Assembly: GCA_037043015.1 (NCBI GenBank)
Contig: CM073327.1
Span: 14,304,727-14,368,726 of the forward strand
DNA from: Bryum argenteum
Lineage: Eukaryota; Streptophyta; Bryopsida; Bryales; Bryaceae
DNA: 64,000 nt
Direction of reading: 5' to 3'
Both the position numbers and the translations under genes were made by a program. The notes below the pieces were generated by a model. The model worked only from the letters and a program-made list of their open reading frames with translations. It was not told where the DNA came from and searched no databases. This document shows, piece after piece, positions 32,301 to 46,558 of this stretch. Position 1 is the first letter of the stretch; each line of letters begins with the position of its first letter.

Positions 32301-34719
32301 GACGGCGCCCGTGATTGATTGAATAGGTTCGCCTTTCAGAAATTTCACTGCCAATCATCAGACTAATCTTCATTATCAAGTGATTTGAAACGAGCTCAAA
32401 TGCTCTTGTAAAACATCTGCTTCGTTTAGCTTTCTCGTACAATTTTTAGTTAGCCATGGCGTTCCTTCATCTACAATGTCCTTACAGGTCTGTTTCTCGC
32501 ATGCTGATTGCTAGGGTTTGGAAACCTTCACGGCATTCTGACGATTTCAATGAATTAGGGTTTCTTTTTATCGGTAACATCGATCGAGTCTCTGTTCTGA
32601 TCTTTTCTATACTTTCGGCAATCTCTCGTCGTATGATAAGCCTTATCCATTGCTTTCTTGTGCCTTAGGGTTTGTTGATCACTGATCGAATTTCGACGTA
32701 CTGTACAGCTTGAATTCTCTAGTTTGCGATTTGAGTTTGTAACGGATTTAGAGGATTTGTTGTTGAAGATCATAGATCGTGTTGGTTTGTGTTGTGGCAT
32801 TTCGGAATTTAGTGGACGAGTTGTGTGAAATCGCAAGTATTATGATAGCAACAATTATTTATTCTGGCTCTGTGTTTTTTGTGCAGGTGTAGAGGGAAAG
32901 GGATTGACAGGCTTGTGGATTTAGAATTTGGTGGTGAGCATACGTCGTTATCAAGAGGATTCATTTGCATTCTAGTCAGCTGGTGACGAGTTTCACATCA
33001 GGCGCTTGGTTACCTACCTCGGTAAAATAGATTGCTCTGAATTGCTCGGTAAGACAGATTGCTCTGAATTGCTGCTATCGTTGTTGCGTTTTTGATCTTT
33101 AGATCGGCATTGCAGTGAATTTGAGTTGGTTTTCTGGAGCCTACTCCGAGACTTGTCAATTAGGTAGCGTAACGAGGGTTTATCGTTCCAAAGTAAAATC
33201 CGGATTTGCTGAATTTATCTCAGACACTTGGTTTGATGTATACTGGCAGCTCATTTTAGAGCATTAAGTTTCACAAGCTTCAGCGGACTTTAGATTCTGG
33301 ATACTATCTGTTGAACTTTTGAGCCTCTTTGCCTTTTTTAGGCTCGCTTTACTAGGATTTAGCCTCTTCGTCTTTCCTTCCCTCTCTGGAATGTTTGGCT
33401 GCTACGCAGCTCGTTAAGCGAGCTCCGGGTAGGATTTTGAGCCCTTTTGTCTTACAATGAGTTAGTTGTCTGTTTGCTTGGCTTGCTAATCGTTCCTTCT
33501 GCAAGCTTTATTCACCTCATTCCGTTCTCTCTCTTAATTCCTCTGCATGAAACCGGAATTACTGAATGTTGCCTTCTTTGGTGATCGGAGGACTAGAGAG
33601 CACGAAATTGAGAAGCGATTGAGGAAGGAGTAGGGTTTATGGATGTTACTTTCGATATTGCCGAGCCAGGAACGATACGAGAGCTGGTACTGACCTCTGG
33701 TCGGTTACATTTTGTGGACTTTGTTAAACGACAGGCTTAGGGTTAATGTTCAACAATGCATGTCTTATCTAAGATTTCGAACCTGACTTTGAGTACACTT
33801 GGCAAGAAGGTTTCTTAGGATGATGGAATGAGGGTTCCAGTTTATCAGGAAAAAGCATTGTTAATAAACATGGCTGCTACGTCTTGAAGCATCTCGGCGC
33901 CTTTTGACTTATCCCATTATGTGAACGCAGCTAAGAAATTGTGCATATGCAGTCTTAGGTCCAAGAATGTCTCTTGATTACTCTCAATGTTCCCTTAGCA
34001 GCATCTTATGCATTCAAGGCATGTATTCTGCAGAGGAACGATGAAGGAACTGTTGGTTTGAAGTTCAAGCAGTACATGCCAAACTTGAGTGACAGTTTTG
34101 TGTTAGTCTATCTTCGTAGTGAATTTGTTCATCTGTAGTGCCCTGCTGCTGGCTCCTGTTTTAGAAGTTGGATTAAGTCCAGGTCCATCTCGTCGTTTAG
34201 AGAGCATGAAGAGTGAATTGTTATTTCCAGGTCAAACCGATGATTATTGTGACGACCGAAGTTGTGCTTCATAGAATGAGTGCTTGAATGGACTCACGTA
34301 GAGAAGAAGTCTTATAATGCAGGATGAGTAGTCACTTGAAAGTATCAAGGAGGATCGCGCTTAGTGAAATGTAGGATTTGTTCTCCTTCTCGGTAGGGTT
34401 TTTGGCTCGTAACAGTTCCCAAGTCACACTTTGGAGTGCACTCAAAATGGTCAATGAATCTCTGGCAGGTCAAAGTGGTATTCCAAATCTCACTATGGTT
34501 GTATTGGATTCTGGACGGCCTACCTGCCGAGAGCACCAAAATGTGTAGTAATCAACTCAAAAATGTGTAATAATCAACTGGTTGCCTAAGTTTTGATTGT
34601 TAACTTTTTTTGTTGGTGTACAGGTCCGTTGTTCGTGCGGAGGTGCGTTAGTTAGGTGTAGCAGGCGGGTAGTTGAGTACTGTTAGAAGAAAAAAAGTGT
34701 AACAGAGGGGGAAGGAAGT
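32300..34719 (+). promoter_or_regulatory. probable promoter and spliced 5' UTR of the capping enzyme
   Basis: The base composition becomes balanced here, unlike the repeats to the left. Plausible splice sites occur: CCTTACAG|GTCTGT near 32487, TGTGCAG before 32887, TTGGTG|GTGAGC near 32930, and GGTGTACAG before 34624 leading to the start-codon exon. There is no conserved reading frame. An upstream ATG at 32456 opens a 70-codon frame of no recognised family. This is inference from splice-like signals and needs transcript data. Confidence 0.35.
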
Positions 34720-37700
34720 ATGGGTGATCGGGCGGCCACAGCCATGGCCTCTGATGGGGAGGTATTTATGAGCTCAGTTGATATGATGAAAGCGGTAAGA
34801 TTTCAAGCTCTTATAGCCATATCTCAGAATTTATGCTTGATATTTTTCTGGCACAAGTAGCTAAAGTGACTGTGTGAGGTGCAGGAACGGGAGGAGAGAA
34901 GGCTTCGAATGAAGCGTCAGCGAGAATCAGAAGAGGAAAGAACTGGAAAAGTGGCGAAGACTGCGAACGGGCCTCCGAAGCCTGTGGACAGGTTGCGTAG
35001 CGTGGGTCCATTGCCTGAAGGCTGGTTGGATTGTCCTCATACCGGAGAGCCTATAGCAAACATTATACCATCCAAAGTTCCTCTTGGAGAGACTTTCAAT
35101 GAGTTGTTAGATCCAGGAAAGAGATTTTCGCGACGACATGTTGTTCGCCATCAGCAAGCTCTTGGGCGTAAGGTTGGGTGGTCTTATTTTGAGTCCCTCA
35201 ATGTTTCGGATATTCTATACCTGTTAAGGTCTACAAATTTCTTCCCATAGTTTGATGTTCTAATATCAAAGTTCTACTTGCGTATTGACGTAAGAAATAT
35301 GTGTGGGGATGTGAATGGTGTTATTTAGATCACGAAGCCACGCTATTTTGCTGTTTTATATAATGGCTAGAGACTTGGCTGCAGATCGGACTGATCATTG
35401 ACCTGACGAACACTTCTCGTTATTACAACTCAAACGAGTGGACGAATGATGGAGTAAAGTATGTGAAGGTGAACACCTATTAACCCTTGTGAACAGTTTC
35501 TCAAATTCAGTGTTCGTAGTTTCTGAAGTCTTGTTACTGCTCATGCAGGTGTCTTGCCGGGGGCGTAATGAGGTTCCAGATCCTGCGTCAGTAAACACGT
35601 TCGTGTTCGAGGTACGCTGCTTTTGTTAGACCAAGCTTACAATGAAGTCTCTTACTTTCCAAATTGTGCTTACTCGCTTGCTTGATCATCATCAATCAAT
35701 TGCGTTGTGGCTGGTATAGGTTATGCGATTCTTCTCGAATCTGCACAGCAAATCTGATAATCCCAACAAGTACATATTGGTGCACTGTACTCATGGACAC
35801 AACCGCACGGGCTTCATGATTGTTCATTACCTTATGCGCACCCAGTGCAGCAGCGTTGAACAGGTGTGTTTATTATCTATTATCCTTCGTTGGTATTGGG
35901 GTCTTCGTGTACTCAGTTTGAATCGAATTTAGCTCTCCTACCATCCATGCATTTTCCTGAAGTCAGTTCTCAGCTTGTTTTGCTATCGTTGAGATTGGAC
36001 ACGAGGTTTTAGTGCAAGGATGGAGCAACGAAATACTGGCTGTGGGAAGAGTTAGCGCATTTTTGCGACTAAAATATTAGTCGATTCTTTGCGATGTTCT
36101 TAGTTATTTTCTGTAATGCAGGCAATCCGGATGTTTGCCAACGCGAGGCCTCCAGGAATTTACAAGCAACACTATATTGAAGATCTCTACAAGGCTTACC
36201 ATGAGCCAAGACCCCAGAATCTAGTCTGTCCATCGACTCCTGAATGGAAGAGACCAGAGACTCCTGATCTGAACTGTATTGCCACAACTGATCACGATGA
36301 CGATGACGATGAGCAAGATTTCATGGCTGCACTTCAGGTGAAACATATGCTTGCTTAGCTTCTTCTCTCCGTGACCTAATGAAGGAAGCTCATACGAGGG
36401 ATTGGTTCTCTCATTTTCGAAGACTTGAAACGTAAAAAAAATTCATAATTTATAGAAGAAATTGCTCCGTGCTGCGAACGCCAAAACGCGTGGGGCGGAG
36501 CAGCGGATAAAAATAGAGGTGGTGGCATGACGGCTCACTTTAGTTTCCAAGTTACTGCATTGCCCTCAATGCATTTATCTTTTCTATTGAATCCAAACCC
36601 CTTTACTGCAGCTTTTGCCTCTATGGCCAGAGGCGCGAAGTGCAGCTAAATCTATTTTCGTTTAGTTGCAACTAACATTTCTTCTCTTTATTGGTCCGTC
36701 ATTCTTTTTCAATCTGAAAGTAGATTATAAAATCGAGGTGTTTTAAGAGAAAGGTGAAATCGTAGCAGTAAGATACGGCAGGCTTAGTGAAATTTTGCTC
36801 GCTTCACATTCTCAAATGTACCATATCCGACGAATAACAGTGTTTTCTTGGAAGGTTGCAAATGCTTGGCTAAATTCTAATGAGGATGGCAACTATTGTG
36901 CTCACTTTCTGAACTACTGGCGTGTGTGTGTGTGGTGTCAGTTCGACAATGAGAATGAAACGGTTGCTCCTGTTGCTACCATGACAAATGATGATCAGCT
37001 GGGGGATGCTATACCTGATGATCAGCAACGAGAAATGCAGAGAATCTGTTACTGGGCCATCGGTGTCGTAAGTCCTCTGAACCTCTGTACCGGCTTCTAA
37101 CCTTGTTGATGTACTGGAACGTATCAAATGCTTAATGGTGGAATGTTAATGCATATAACAAGTACCTCATCTTTCAAATGGCATGGAGGTTATTTCTGTC
37201 TATTGCATCTTGCTTCTGCACTCACAGAACGAAGATACTCACCTAAGAGGGTAGTATTTTATATAGCATTCTGCATATAACTAGTTTTCTAGTTGTTCTA
37301 CGTGAATCTTGATTGGATTTGATGTGCCAGTTGATCTAGGTTCTCTTATCAATAGTCCTTAAGTAGTCGTTGACCTGGAACCTAAATTTTCTATTGGATT
37401 GGTCAGCCACCTCCTCAAGGATACGGGATGAACAACATGCGCTTTCCAGGATCTCAGCCAGTTTCATTAGACAGGTGTGCTCTCTTCGCTTCTAAAGTGA
37501 GGTTTATGCAAACTTCGAAGCCGAGTGTACATAAGTGAATCTTAGTTCACGTCGTTGTCAGAATTGTGTATGTGAGTATTTTTTATCATATCAAAATGCT
37601 CAGAGCATCGCAGTGGGCTGTCCTGAGTCTCGGATATCCACTTTCCTGTTGAAAATTTCATCTTTTGTAAGTAGGGATGATGGTTTCTGAAGATTTCTGA

Positions 37701-40449
37701 CGCAAGAGGATGTTTTCGTTCCTCATTTCTTTTGCTGCATAATTGTATTTAGAGGTATCTTTCCAATCACCTGACCAGGTTGTAACTTTCAAATTGGCAG
37801 GAAAAATCTGCAGTTACTGAGACAAAAGTACTACTATGCTACGTGGAAAGCAGATGGAACTCGTTATATGATGTTGATAGCGAGAGATGGGGTATATCTG
37901 ATCGACCGGAACTTCAGGTTCCGAAGAGTTCAGCTTCGATTTCCTCTCAAGGTAATCCTATGTAAATGCATCACTTTGGTTGAGAAATCTAGGTGTATCA
38001 TAGTGGAAGCGATGTTTGTGGTTGCTCATTTCCGGGCTGACGGGACGAAAGCTTGTGTAGGGACAAATTTCGAAGGACTCTCTCGCTGCCACGCATCATC
38101 TTACATTAATGGATGGTGAGATGGTTATCGACAAGTTACCGGATGGGCAGCTGAAGAGGCGATATCTGGTTTACGATCTGATGATGCTCAATCAGAAACA
38201 ACTCCCCAAGGTATTTTAGTGGAAGGTATTTTGAAATTTTGAATGTTTTTATTACGATTAGGGCATGGTTAGACTTCCTCGACGAGCAACAGGAAGTTCC
38301 ACTGTTCATATTTCGCTAGGGACGATTGTCCGGGTCTTAAGATTTAGAATGGTCGAGTAAGGACTTATATTCCAAAGAAGATGCCTATATCGGAAACCGC
38401 AGTTTATAAAGGCAGCGGAAGCGTTCCCACGTGAGTTTCGGGTATATGCTCGTCATCTTTCAAAGTATATCGTTTACTTAACCTTTAAAGGAGAGTCTCT
38501 ACAGTGACTTCCAGACGGCCATATCTGAAATCTGTGAACAAAGTTTGTTTGAATTGATTTAGAGGAATCCAACCGTAGGATCTTGTTTACAACTGTCTAA
38601 TTAGTCTTCCCATCAATTTTTATTAAATTTCACCATACGGATCTTGAGTTATATTTAGTTTACGTTTGAGCTTCTGCAATAACAACCTATCTTTTGTGGT
38701 CGATTGTGGTTGATTTCGACTTCAAGGGTCAATATTTAGAAGGTTAATCTGGTGTCAGGTGTAGGCCTACCGTATTCAAGGACATCAGAAGGTGTTGATC
38801 ATTCGATGAATGTAATCAAGGCTGATAATTAATCACGTTTCTTTTGTAGTTGCCATTCCATGAAAGGTGGAGAATGATCGAGGAGGAGGTCATTAAACCT
38901 CGAGCGCAGGAAGTGAATGTTCTTCGGGGAGGGTTTTACGAATATCAAGCTGAGGCTTTCAGTGTATGTATCCTCTTTCCCCTTGCTGTCTGTACGAAAG
39001 AATCGTAATTGATGTAGATGCCAAATTATTCGTACATTTAGCGCTTGACACAACCGCTCCCCTTGCTCCGAAGTATTTTGTCATGGGCTGCACCCTATGC
39101 CATGAATGCATTCTATGTTCCAACACACTTGAAACATCAAGTGCATTCGTAACAATGGCTACGCCCAAAGTGTCTTGGGTTGAGGTGCTTATATATACTC
39201 GGAAACTGAAGTTAACTGGAGTTAAATACAATAAACTGAAGTTCTAGAAGGTTATGCACACCTCCAGGAAGTTACTGGGACGGAACGCTTCCGCTTCCGG
39301 GGCGCTCTAGGGGGAGACGTTTTTGATTAAATTAGTGTGTGATGTGCAGGTGAGGCGGAAGGATTTCTGGATGCTTTCTACCACTGACAAGATACTTCAT
39401 AAGTTCATTCCACAGCTTTGTCACGAGGCAGATGGACTCATCTTACAGGTTATTTTCTTGTCCGTTTTCAGTTTTCTTGGCTGAAGAAGAATAAGGTGTT
39501 CACTTGTTATGCTATGCATCATGAGGTGACAGTTCTAATTTGGTCCGACTTTGCAGGGTTGGGATGATCCATATGTTCCTCGTACGCATGAAGGCCTCCT
39601 CAAATGGAAATATGCTCATATGAACTCGGTCGACTTCATGCTGAAGGTTGCTATATAGGCTCTACTACCTAATGGCTATGTCGTTGTAAACAAGTTGCGC
39701 GTTTGTTTACCGCGTGATGTGTTACTTGGTGATAGGGTCTCATTAAGTTATTTGTCACGTCGTTGAGTTCAAGTTGGGCTTATTTGGATCTGGTTCTAGG
39801 CTACAAGTTACTGGTAGGTGATTGGGTTCAGTTGGCTTGGTTCCGCAGATTCCTCCAAGTGGAACTTCATATATGCTCATGCTCATGGATTCGGGCAAGT
39901 TAAGGCCGCTCGACCATGCGAAGGTGGTGTTTCCAGGTAAAACTTGCAGGATGATGCCATTTTATTAGACAGTCGTATCTCTTTCTACAGTAGTAGCGCT
40001 CATGGTTGAGTGGTCAAAATTGCAGAAGGAGCAGACGTCCCAAACATGGCAAACAAGATCATTGAATGCAGTTACGATCCAGAGTTGGAGACGTGGAATT
40101 ACATGCGTATGCGGCCTGACAAGGAGACACCGAATGCATACCATGTCTACCTCAAGGTTAGTGTGGAGAGATCTTAGTTCTGGTTTTTGTTTTGGGGCGA
40201 GCTGGATCCAGAGGTTTCGTTTTTCCAATGAAAAAGTCATCATAACAGGCAGTTTCATCAGGATTGTCTCTGCACTTTATTGAAATGGTGATGTGTGGTG
40301 TGCAGGTGATGGGTAGCATCAAGGATAACATCACGGAAGAGGACTTGCAGAACGAGTTCAGGGACATTCTTCGCTTGCCATTGTACACAGAAAGGATCGC
40401 TCGTGATCAACAGGCAGCCCATCATGCACATCATGCACGACGGAGATAG
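34720..40449 (+). CDS. bifunctional mRNA capping enzyme (RNA triphosphatase + guanylyltransferase)
   Basis: A nuclear enzyme that removes the 5' gamma-phosphate of nascent pol II transcripts and adds GMP. Sixteen coding exons close in phase: 34720-34794, 34885-35172, 35385-35468, 35549-35611, 35720-35863, 36122-36337, 36942-37067, 37407-37474, 37801-37951, 38061-38210, 38850-38963, 39350-39448, 39557-39646, 39849-39936, 40026-40156, 40306-40449. They give 2031 nt and 676 aa. The N-terminus is charged and Arg-rich. The triphosphatase domain has the cysteine-phosphatase signature HCTHGHNRTG (192-201, nucleophile Cys193). The guanylyltransferase has KADGTR (Lys371, the GMP-linked lysine), DGE (423-425), DGLILQ (521-526) and LLKWK (540-544). 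The order and size match the plant two-domain enzymes. An acidic D-rich linker precedes the second domain. No lesion was seen. Confidence 0.95.
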
Positions 40450-43400
40450 GGAATGACGTGTTGGCAACATGTGTAAATATATGAAAAACTCGAGTTGGTC
40501 AGTCTCAGATCTGTGGATACGAGCTCGTTGAGTACATTGAGGGCGCTGCTACACGCATTCAATCCGACTCATTGCTTCAACCCCAACGTTGATCAAGCTC
40601 AATTTGTACCTGCTGAGTACATCTCCCTCTTGTACCCCATGTGGCAGTCGGAAATCGAAGTCTCAAGACGGTCGTTGATTACCAGGAAATATTATGCGCT
40701 GGTTGCTATTCTTGCGGAAAGTACTGTTGGGCCAGTGAAAGAAAGATTGGAACTATAGTTGTTGTAGGTTCAGTGCTTTCTGACCAGTTCTGCATTTGCG
40801 GAGAAGCAGATATTTTGAAATTAGGGGCAACTTAATGTGCAGAAAAGTCTCGAGTATGTTGCGGTGCGGAAGCGACTTGTGATATGGGCAATTGGCTTGC
40901 ATAGAACGAACAATCAGTTCGGGTATATGGTTATAAGAATACCGCAAGGGCTTAGTGGTTTTTGGTTCTTTCTTGTGAGCGCACATTCTGTGAGCTTTCA
41001 CTTGCTCAGCCTTGTAGGTTACTTCGATTTGTGAAGTGATTCTCGTTTGTAGATTCATGAGTTGCTGTCTTGTTGGCGTTGCAATGGATTTAGGGGCAGA
41101 AACTGGACCAAGCAACAAGGCTTTGTTCGGAGTATTGAAACCTGCAATGATAATGGAAGAAACAAATTGCATGGCTTTTGTATCAAGGTTGCAAATTAAT
41201 GCAGTTACTGAGTTGGTTTCTTAAATTGCTTCAGAGTCTGATAAAGTCTATAACACATCAAAGTTTTCTACATACCTTGTGGGCTCTTAGGGGTTATAAG
41301 CCAAAATGGTTTTTTGTTATTCTGGGCAATCTTAATATAGGGTCAAGTAGGAGTAGTAATAAATACAAACTGCATGTATTAGAATTTACAAAACCAAATT
41401 CCAACTTTTGGATACTTTTATGCGAAATTTATTTCCCCAGGCCAACTACTGAAAAAATTAATCACTTGACAATTTTGTTTTATTTTTGGTAATTTTCCTT
41501 CTCCTACTTCCAACTCATATTTCTAAAGTGAACCAAGTTGAAATTTTTATGAATTATACAAGGGCAACCTCGAAAATTTATGAGCCCAAGTTTCACATTG
41601 TTAGGTAAATTTTCTTTACTTCTTCTTTCAAAATTTGTCAAAATATTGGCAAGGAAGTACATATAAGAAGCAATCATTTTGAAATCTTAACATTAATTTA
41701 ACATGTAGTTAGCATGTATCACCTCCATGGCATAAATTCTTCAACAATAAGTTATACTTCTTATCTTCCAAATGTCACTATTAAAAAGATTCACTTGCGT
41801 AGTACATAGTCTAAAATTTTCAAAAACTAATACATGAGTTTAACTATAAGAATCTAAAGTTAGCTTAATGATGGGTAGAAACTTACAAAATATCGATTTC
41901 AAAAGAAATTGAATTTATTGTACAAGATGTAAGGGTTGATGACGCATGTTTCGATAGTGATCATAAGAGCATGTAAGAGTTTCTTGACCTCCAAGCACAT
42001 GATGAGTGTTAAGTATTTTGGCAACAACTAATGAGTGATAGAAGTTGATGTAAAGTGTACATTAGATGCATTTGTCATATTTGGAATGTCACCTACTGAT
42101 AACATTGAATCGTCTAAATATATTAAGTTCATAAATATCAAAAACATGATGTTTACGATAGTTTCTATTTCTATGAAGTATGTAGTGAATTGGCGTTACT
42201 CTCAAAAATATTGAGGAGTCGAGAAATTTCACATTAGAAATAGATGTGCCATAGTTTCTTTTCAAAAAAAATTTGAAGGATTCTAACAAATTTTTCACAT
42301 AGTTATGAAGCCTTTTAGCCTATGCTATAGTTATAGCATATATAGGCAAGAGTGAAAGATTTACAAACTGAATTCTTAAACCCAATAACAACAATCTCTA
42401 ATCTTTATAATAACAATCTTTATGAATGTGAGAAGCATTGAGGTGACAATCCAAAAAGTGAGCATTGTTTTAAGTATTTTAGATTCTTTCGTAATTATAA
42501 TGATTTATGATTTGATGTACCTCATGTACTTATGAGTAGAGGATGTGGTTTCAGGTAATATTCTCATCAAAACTTCTAGATTTCATAGTTACTTAAGTAA
42601 GTGCTTGAACATAATTATTACAAAAATATGTATTCATTTTGAGTTTTCCTCATTTATAAGTGCATAATTCTCATATGAAGGTTTTAAGTCTTGAGCTATA
42701 GTGCATTTCTATATCCTTGGTTCTGGGATTTCTTAAATATACAACATCAAACATCACACTCCATCATTGTATGAGAATTACTTCAATCTAGATGGCTGAA
42801 AATTGTACAGTCCTTGTTTATAGTTCATAAGGTACCTACAGATGAAAGAACTTAGAAAGGGCATCTTATTGATACTTTATGGATTGATTCCATTTACATG
42901 TAAAATTTCTCAATAAGATTCAATAATAGTTAATTGATTAAAATGAGACTTTTTGACAAGAATAATACTATTTGAGTTCATCAATGTAGGAGAATACATT
43001 TGGCCATGAACTTCAATACAATGTCAAAGTCTCAAACTAATAAACTCAACAAGAATATTACACATGTTAGGTTGCGATTGACTTAAAGTGTTGAAAATAA
43101 TATTCTAAATTCTTTAGGGATGGAGGGGGCATTCTTGGACCAAGTTGGAATGGGTCTGGCCTACCCATGCCGCTTTATGGCTTGTAAATGGGTATGGCTT
43201 ACCTATAATGTTTCAAAAATGAAACCTTAACTCTAGCCATGGTTTTTAATGAAACATGAAAGTTTTAAAGTCACGCCATAGCCATGGCCCGAATGAGCCC
43301 TACGTCAGCCCTAGCCGTCACTTCGGTGAGCCCTACCAAACATCGGTAGATTTTTGTGTTTTGGCCATGTCCTCCTCCTTCGTCAACTCTCAACGCAGAT

Positions 43401-43556
43401 TCCTTCCGCGCATCAATCTGTAATTGTTTCCAGTATCGACTTGGTTGCGCATTGAGTTGTGAGTAGACACTTTGTTTTCTTACTATTGTTTTCCTTGCCG
43501 CAATCACAATAACAATCTCCTTCATGTATGTTACTTGATCAGGTGAGTTGCGGAAG
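40450..43556. other. 3' flank and AT-rich intergenic
   Basis: The first 800 bp has balanced composition and is probably capping-enzyme 3' UTR and flank. From about 41285 (TTAGGGGTTATAAGCC) to 41610 is a diverged copy of the interspersed family at 2700-3184 and 27270. From 41610 to 43250 it is AT-rich with no gene seen. From 43260 the composition shifts, marking the promoter and 5' UTR of the next gene. Confidence 0.5.
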
Positions 43557-45188
43557 ATGGCGCACAATGGCGCAGGTTTTCCAGAGTGCAAGATTGGTGG
43601 AGTGCTTGTATTTAAGTCGCTTGGAGACCAAGATGTAGATGTGGACATAACAGGCGATGGCGATACTGATGCAACACCGGCAGGTACTACTCCTCTGCTT
43701 CCGCCACTCATGCGGTTTGATTGTTGCATAACATGTTCATGCCATGCCCTAGTTCTCGGCTTGAGTGAACATATAAATTGCGGAGGAGGAGAAAGATTTA
43801 GGCTTTGGTGACAAGACGCTTGTTCATAGCAAGGGTTTAGAGCATTGGGATTTGCGGACCCAATTCCTCTAGACAATATATTAAGTGTAATCATTAAATT
43901 GCAACTGCTTCTTTCAGGACCGAGTGGAGACGCTACAGGTGTTGGTACTCCGCCAACCCTAGTGGCTGAAAACACGATTGAACCTCAGGGCGGTCGTGAT
44001 ATTGTAGTATATCGACGAAGGAAGCAGCAGCCTGCATCAATTGCTCGCGGGACTGTGCCACATGTGATTGCACGAGAAGGTGGCTCGTCTGTGCACAACG
44101 TCTCCTCGGAGCATAATGACTTTCAAGTGCAAAAAAACAGTGGTCTTCATGTTCCAATGCTTGCAGCAATGCAGGTCTGTGGTTTACCTTGCTTTCTGTA
44201 GCTTCAGAAATCACCTTGTCTTCTGTAAATTAATAACTTATGGTTGCAATTAATCTCACTGCAACAGGAGAGACAGGTTTCTACCATGGAACCTGAGGTT
44301 ATGGAGGTGGTTCAAGAGTTAGCAAATCATCCCAATAACCTTGAGATTGAGAGTGTGGGTGAAGGTACAAAAGGACAACGAAATATGGTGTGGGTGAAGG
44401 TACCTGTATATCTTCTAGCACTTTTGTCGCTATGTCATCTCCTCTTTTTCTTATACTGATATATGCTAAATTCGTTACTTATTATGTTAACATGAGTTTA
44501 ATCATGAGTCATAATTGGAATGTTTGGTATAGCGTTATCCATAATGGGCAGTCTTAGTCGTAAACAACCAATAAATTAAGGACATCACATTCGACTAGAC
44601 ACTTCAGTGCATCAATTCTTGTTTATTATGCTTACTTGTACTTATGTGAAGTCTCTGCTTTAATATTGAAATTGAAACAGGGGCATGTTGATGGGAAGCA
44701 AGTTTGGTGGCCGGGATTGATAGTGAAACAAGTTCCTGCACTTGCACCAGTTCTTGACAAGATCATTGACAACTCACCAGATGACGGTATAGCTGTACGC
44801 CTATTTCACCCTCCAAAGGAATTGGAACTATTCCAAGTCGTGAAAAGGAGGTTAGTTTTCTATACACAATGATCTGTTACTCTATGAGGACTGGGGCCAT
44901 GAAGCTAATGGCGATCGTGTGATGGACTTTCTTCGCAGCTCGCTCAGGCCTTTCTTTTTGAGAGCCTGCAGGGACAACAATTCACATCCTGACTTCGAAG
45001 TTGCAGTCACAGAGGCGGACCGATATCTTACGGAGCCATACCCGGAAGAGTTTCCTGAAATGGACACGAAGAGTGAGACGAGGCTGGATGGAGATGGCGA
45101 TACTGCCACATGCGTTCAAAATTATGTGTCTTCTGAACATGCAGGATCTAATAGATTGAAGCTGAACCGGTTGATGAGACAAGGCTGA
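43557..45188 (+). CDS. PWWP-like domain protein, with frame break
   Basis: ATG at 43557. Exons are 43557-43683 (acidic, DVDVDITGDGDTD), 43918-44174, 44268-44399 and 44681-44850; splice sites and phases agree. The join gives NMVWVKGHVDGKQVWWPGLI followed by IAVRLFHPPKELELFQVVKR, which resembles the PWWP fold (VWxK..WWPxxV, then a beta strand ending before a basic turn). PWWP domains bind methylated histone tails and DNA. After 44850 the logical continuation (NDLLLYEDWGHEANGDRVMD) begins near 44868 in another frame. Only about 17 bp separates the two parts, too short for an intron, and the unspliced frame stops at 44872. The C-terminal part then runs to TGA at 45186-45188. It is either damaged, has a non-standard splice, or the assembly has an indel. 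Confidence 0.5.
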
Positions 45189-46558
45189 ATATTACTGCTC
45201 GCGATGGTTCTAAATGGTTCGATAGTGCATTTGGCTTGTTCGTAGATTGACTTGTATACCTCAGATTATGGTACTAATCAACATCACGGCTCTTCTATTC
45301 TATCTTCTGAAGCATGCTTGTCCACTTTTACGTCCTGCTACCATTGCCGTGCAGAAATTTTTAGCAGTTGTGCAGAAATTTCAGCGAGGTTGATTGTTCA
45401 TAATTGAGTTTTCAGCTGTGCAAGAATTTCAGCAAGACATTTTGTACGAGGGAAAGTTACAGTCTTGAGTGCAGATTTGAGGTTGCTTGCACTGATGTAA
45501 GCGCTCAGAATCTCAATTAGAATGCAAACCTTGCGTTTGAACAGGCGTTCATTGATCAACGTCGAGACTTTTAGCTCGTCATCGTTCTACATCGATTTTC
45601 GATTGTATGTCAAACATGGCTAGAAACGAATGAATCATTGAATGAAAGCCAATCGGAGTCATCGATTCGGTGGATTCAAGTTGCGGTGGCTTAGATAAGA
45701 TCACTCCATCGAAGCACGTTCATTGCATACAGCAACAACACTCGACCGGAGTAGCCACACTCGCTGCACCAGCAACACAGTACTCAGTACCAATGAAAGA
45801 GATTCATCACACAGATTTCTGCGCCGCATTGGATTTCAAAAGTAAGTAAACTTCCACAAATTTATGATAATAAAAGGTGAGAGTAGAAAAGTAAAGTGAT
45901 TTATTCAACTAAACTAGACACTTCATTTTTTTGTGTCAACGAGGAGATATTGGCAGCCCTATTGTAAAGATGCATAAAGAGGGTCATCAAGAGCAAAAGT
46001 ATCTATCACGGGAGAATCGATAAGGGCATGACAATGATGTTGGAACGTACTAGTTCAAAAGATAGAGATTTTGTAGTAACTTCTTTTACTTTTTACTCAA
46101 ATGGTTCAGTGACTTGTTTATTATATTTTTTGTGCCATACTTTATAACAGCAATGAGCTTTGAGTAGGGTCAATTTCATTAGTTGTCTATTAGTGACTAA
46201 TTTAAAATCTGCTCCACATTTGCATGTGGTTACCATCATCAATGTAGTAATTCTTGCTAGTTTCTTTTATATGTATGAAATAAAAATATAAAAGAGACAT
46301 TCTAGAAATTACTACTTTAGTTTTACTTGCTCTTATTAACAATTAAATCTCTCCATCAACAAACCATATATAAAGCCTGCAAGAAACTATGTAAAGAGGT
46401 ATTGATTCTTTTAAAATTTGATTTCCTACATTTCTTTGGGGTACTACAAGAGCTTTCTTTTGAAGTTTTCTTTTCTAAAAGCTTAAGCATATTAGTGCTC
46501 ACTTGGTACTAGGCAAAGAAGAATATGATGAGAAATCTATCAACCTACACTTGAAAGA
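45189..46558. other. intergenic, no gene recognised
   Basis: The sequence after the PWWP-like gene repeats CAGAAATTT(T/C)AGC short motifs (45353-45440), then becomes AT-rich. A 61-codon frame at 46327 is low-complexity. Nothing further can be supported. Confidence 0.45.
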
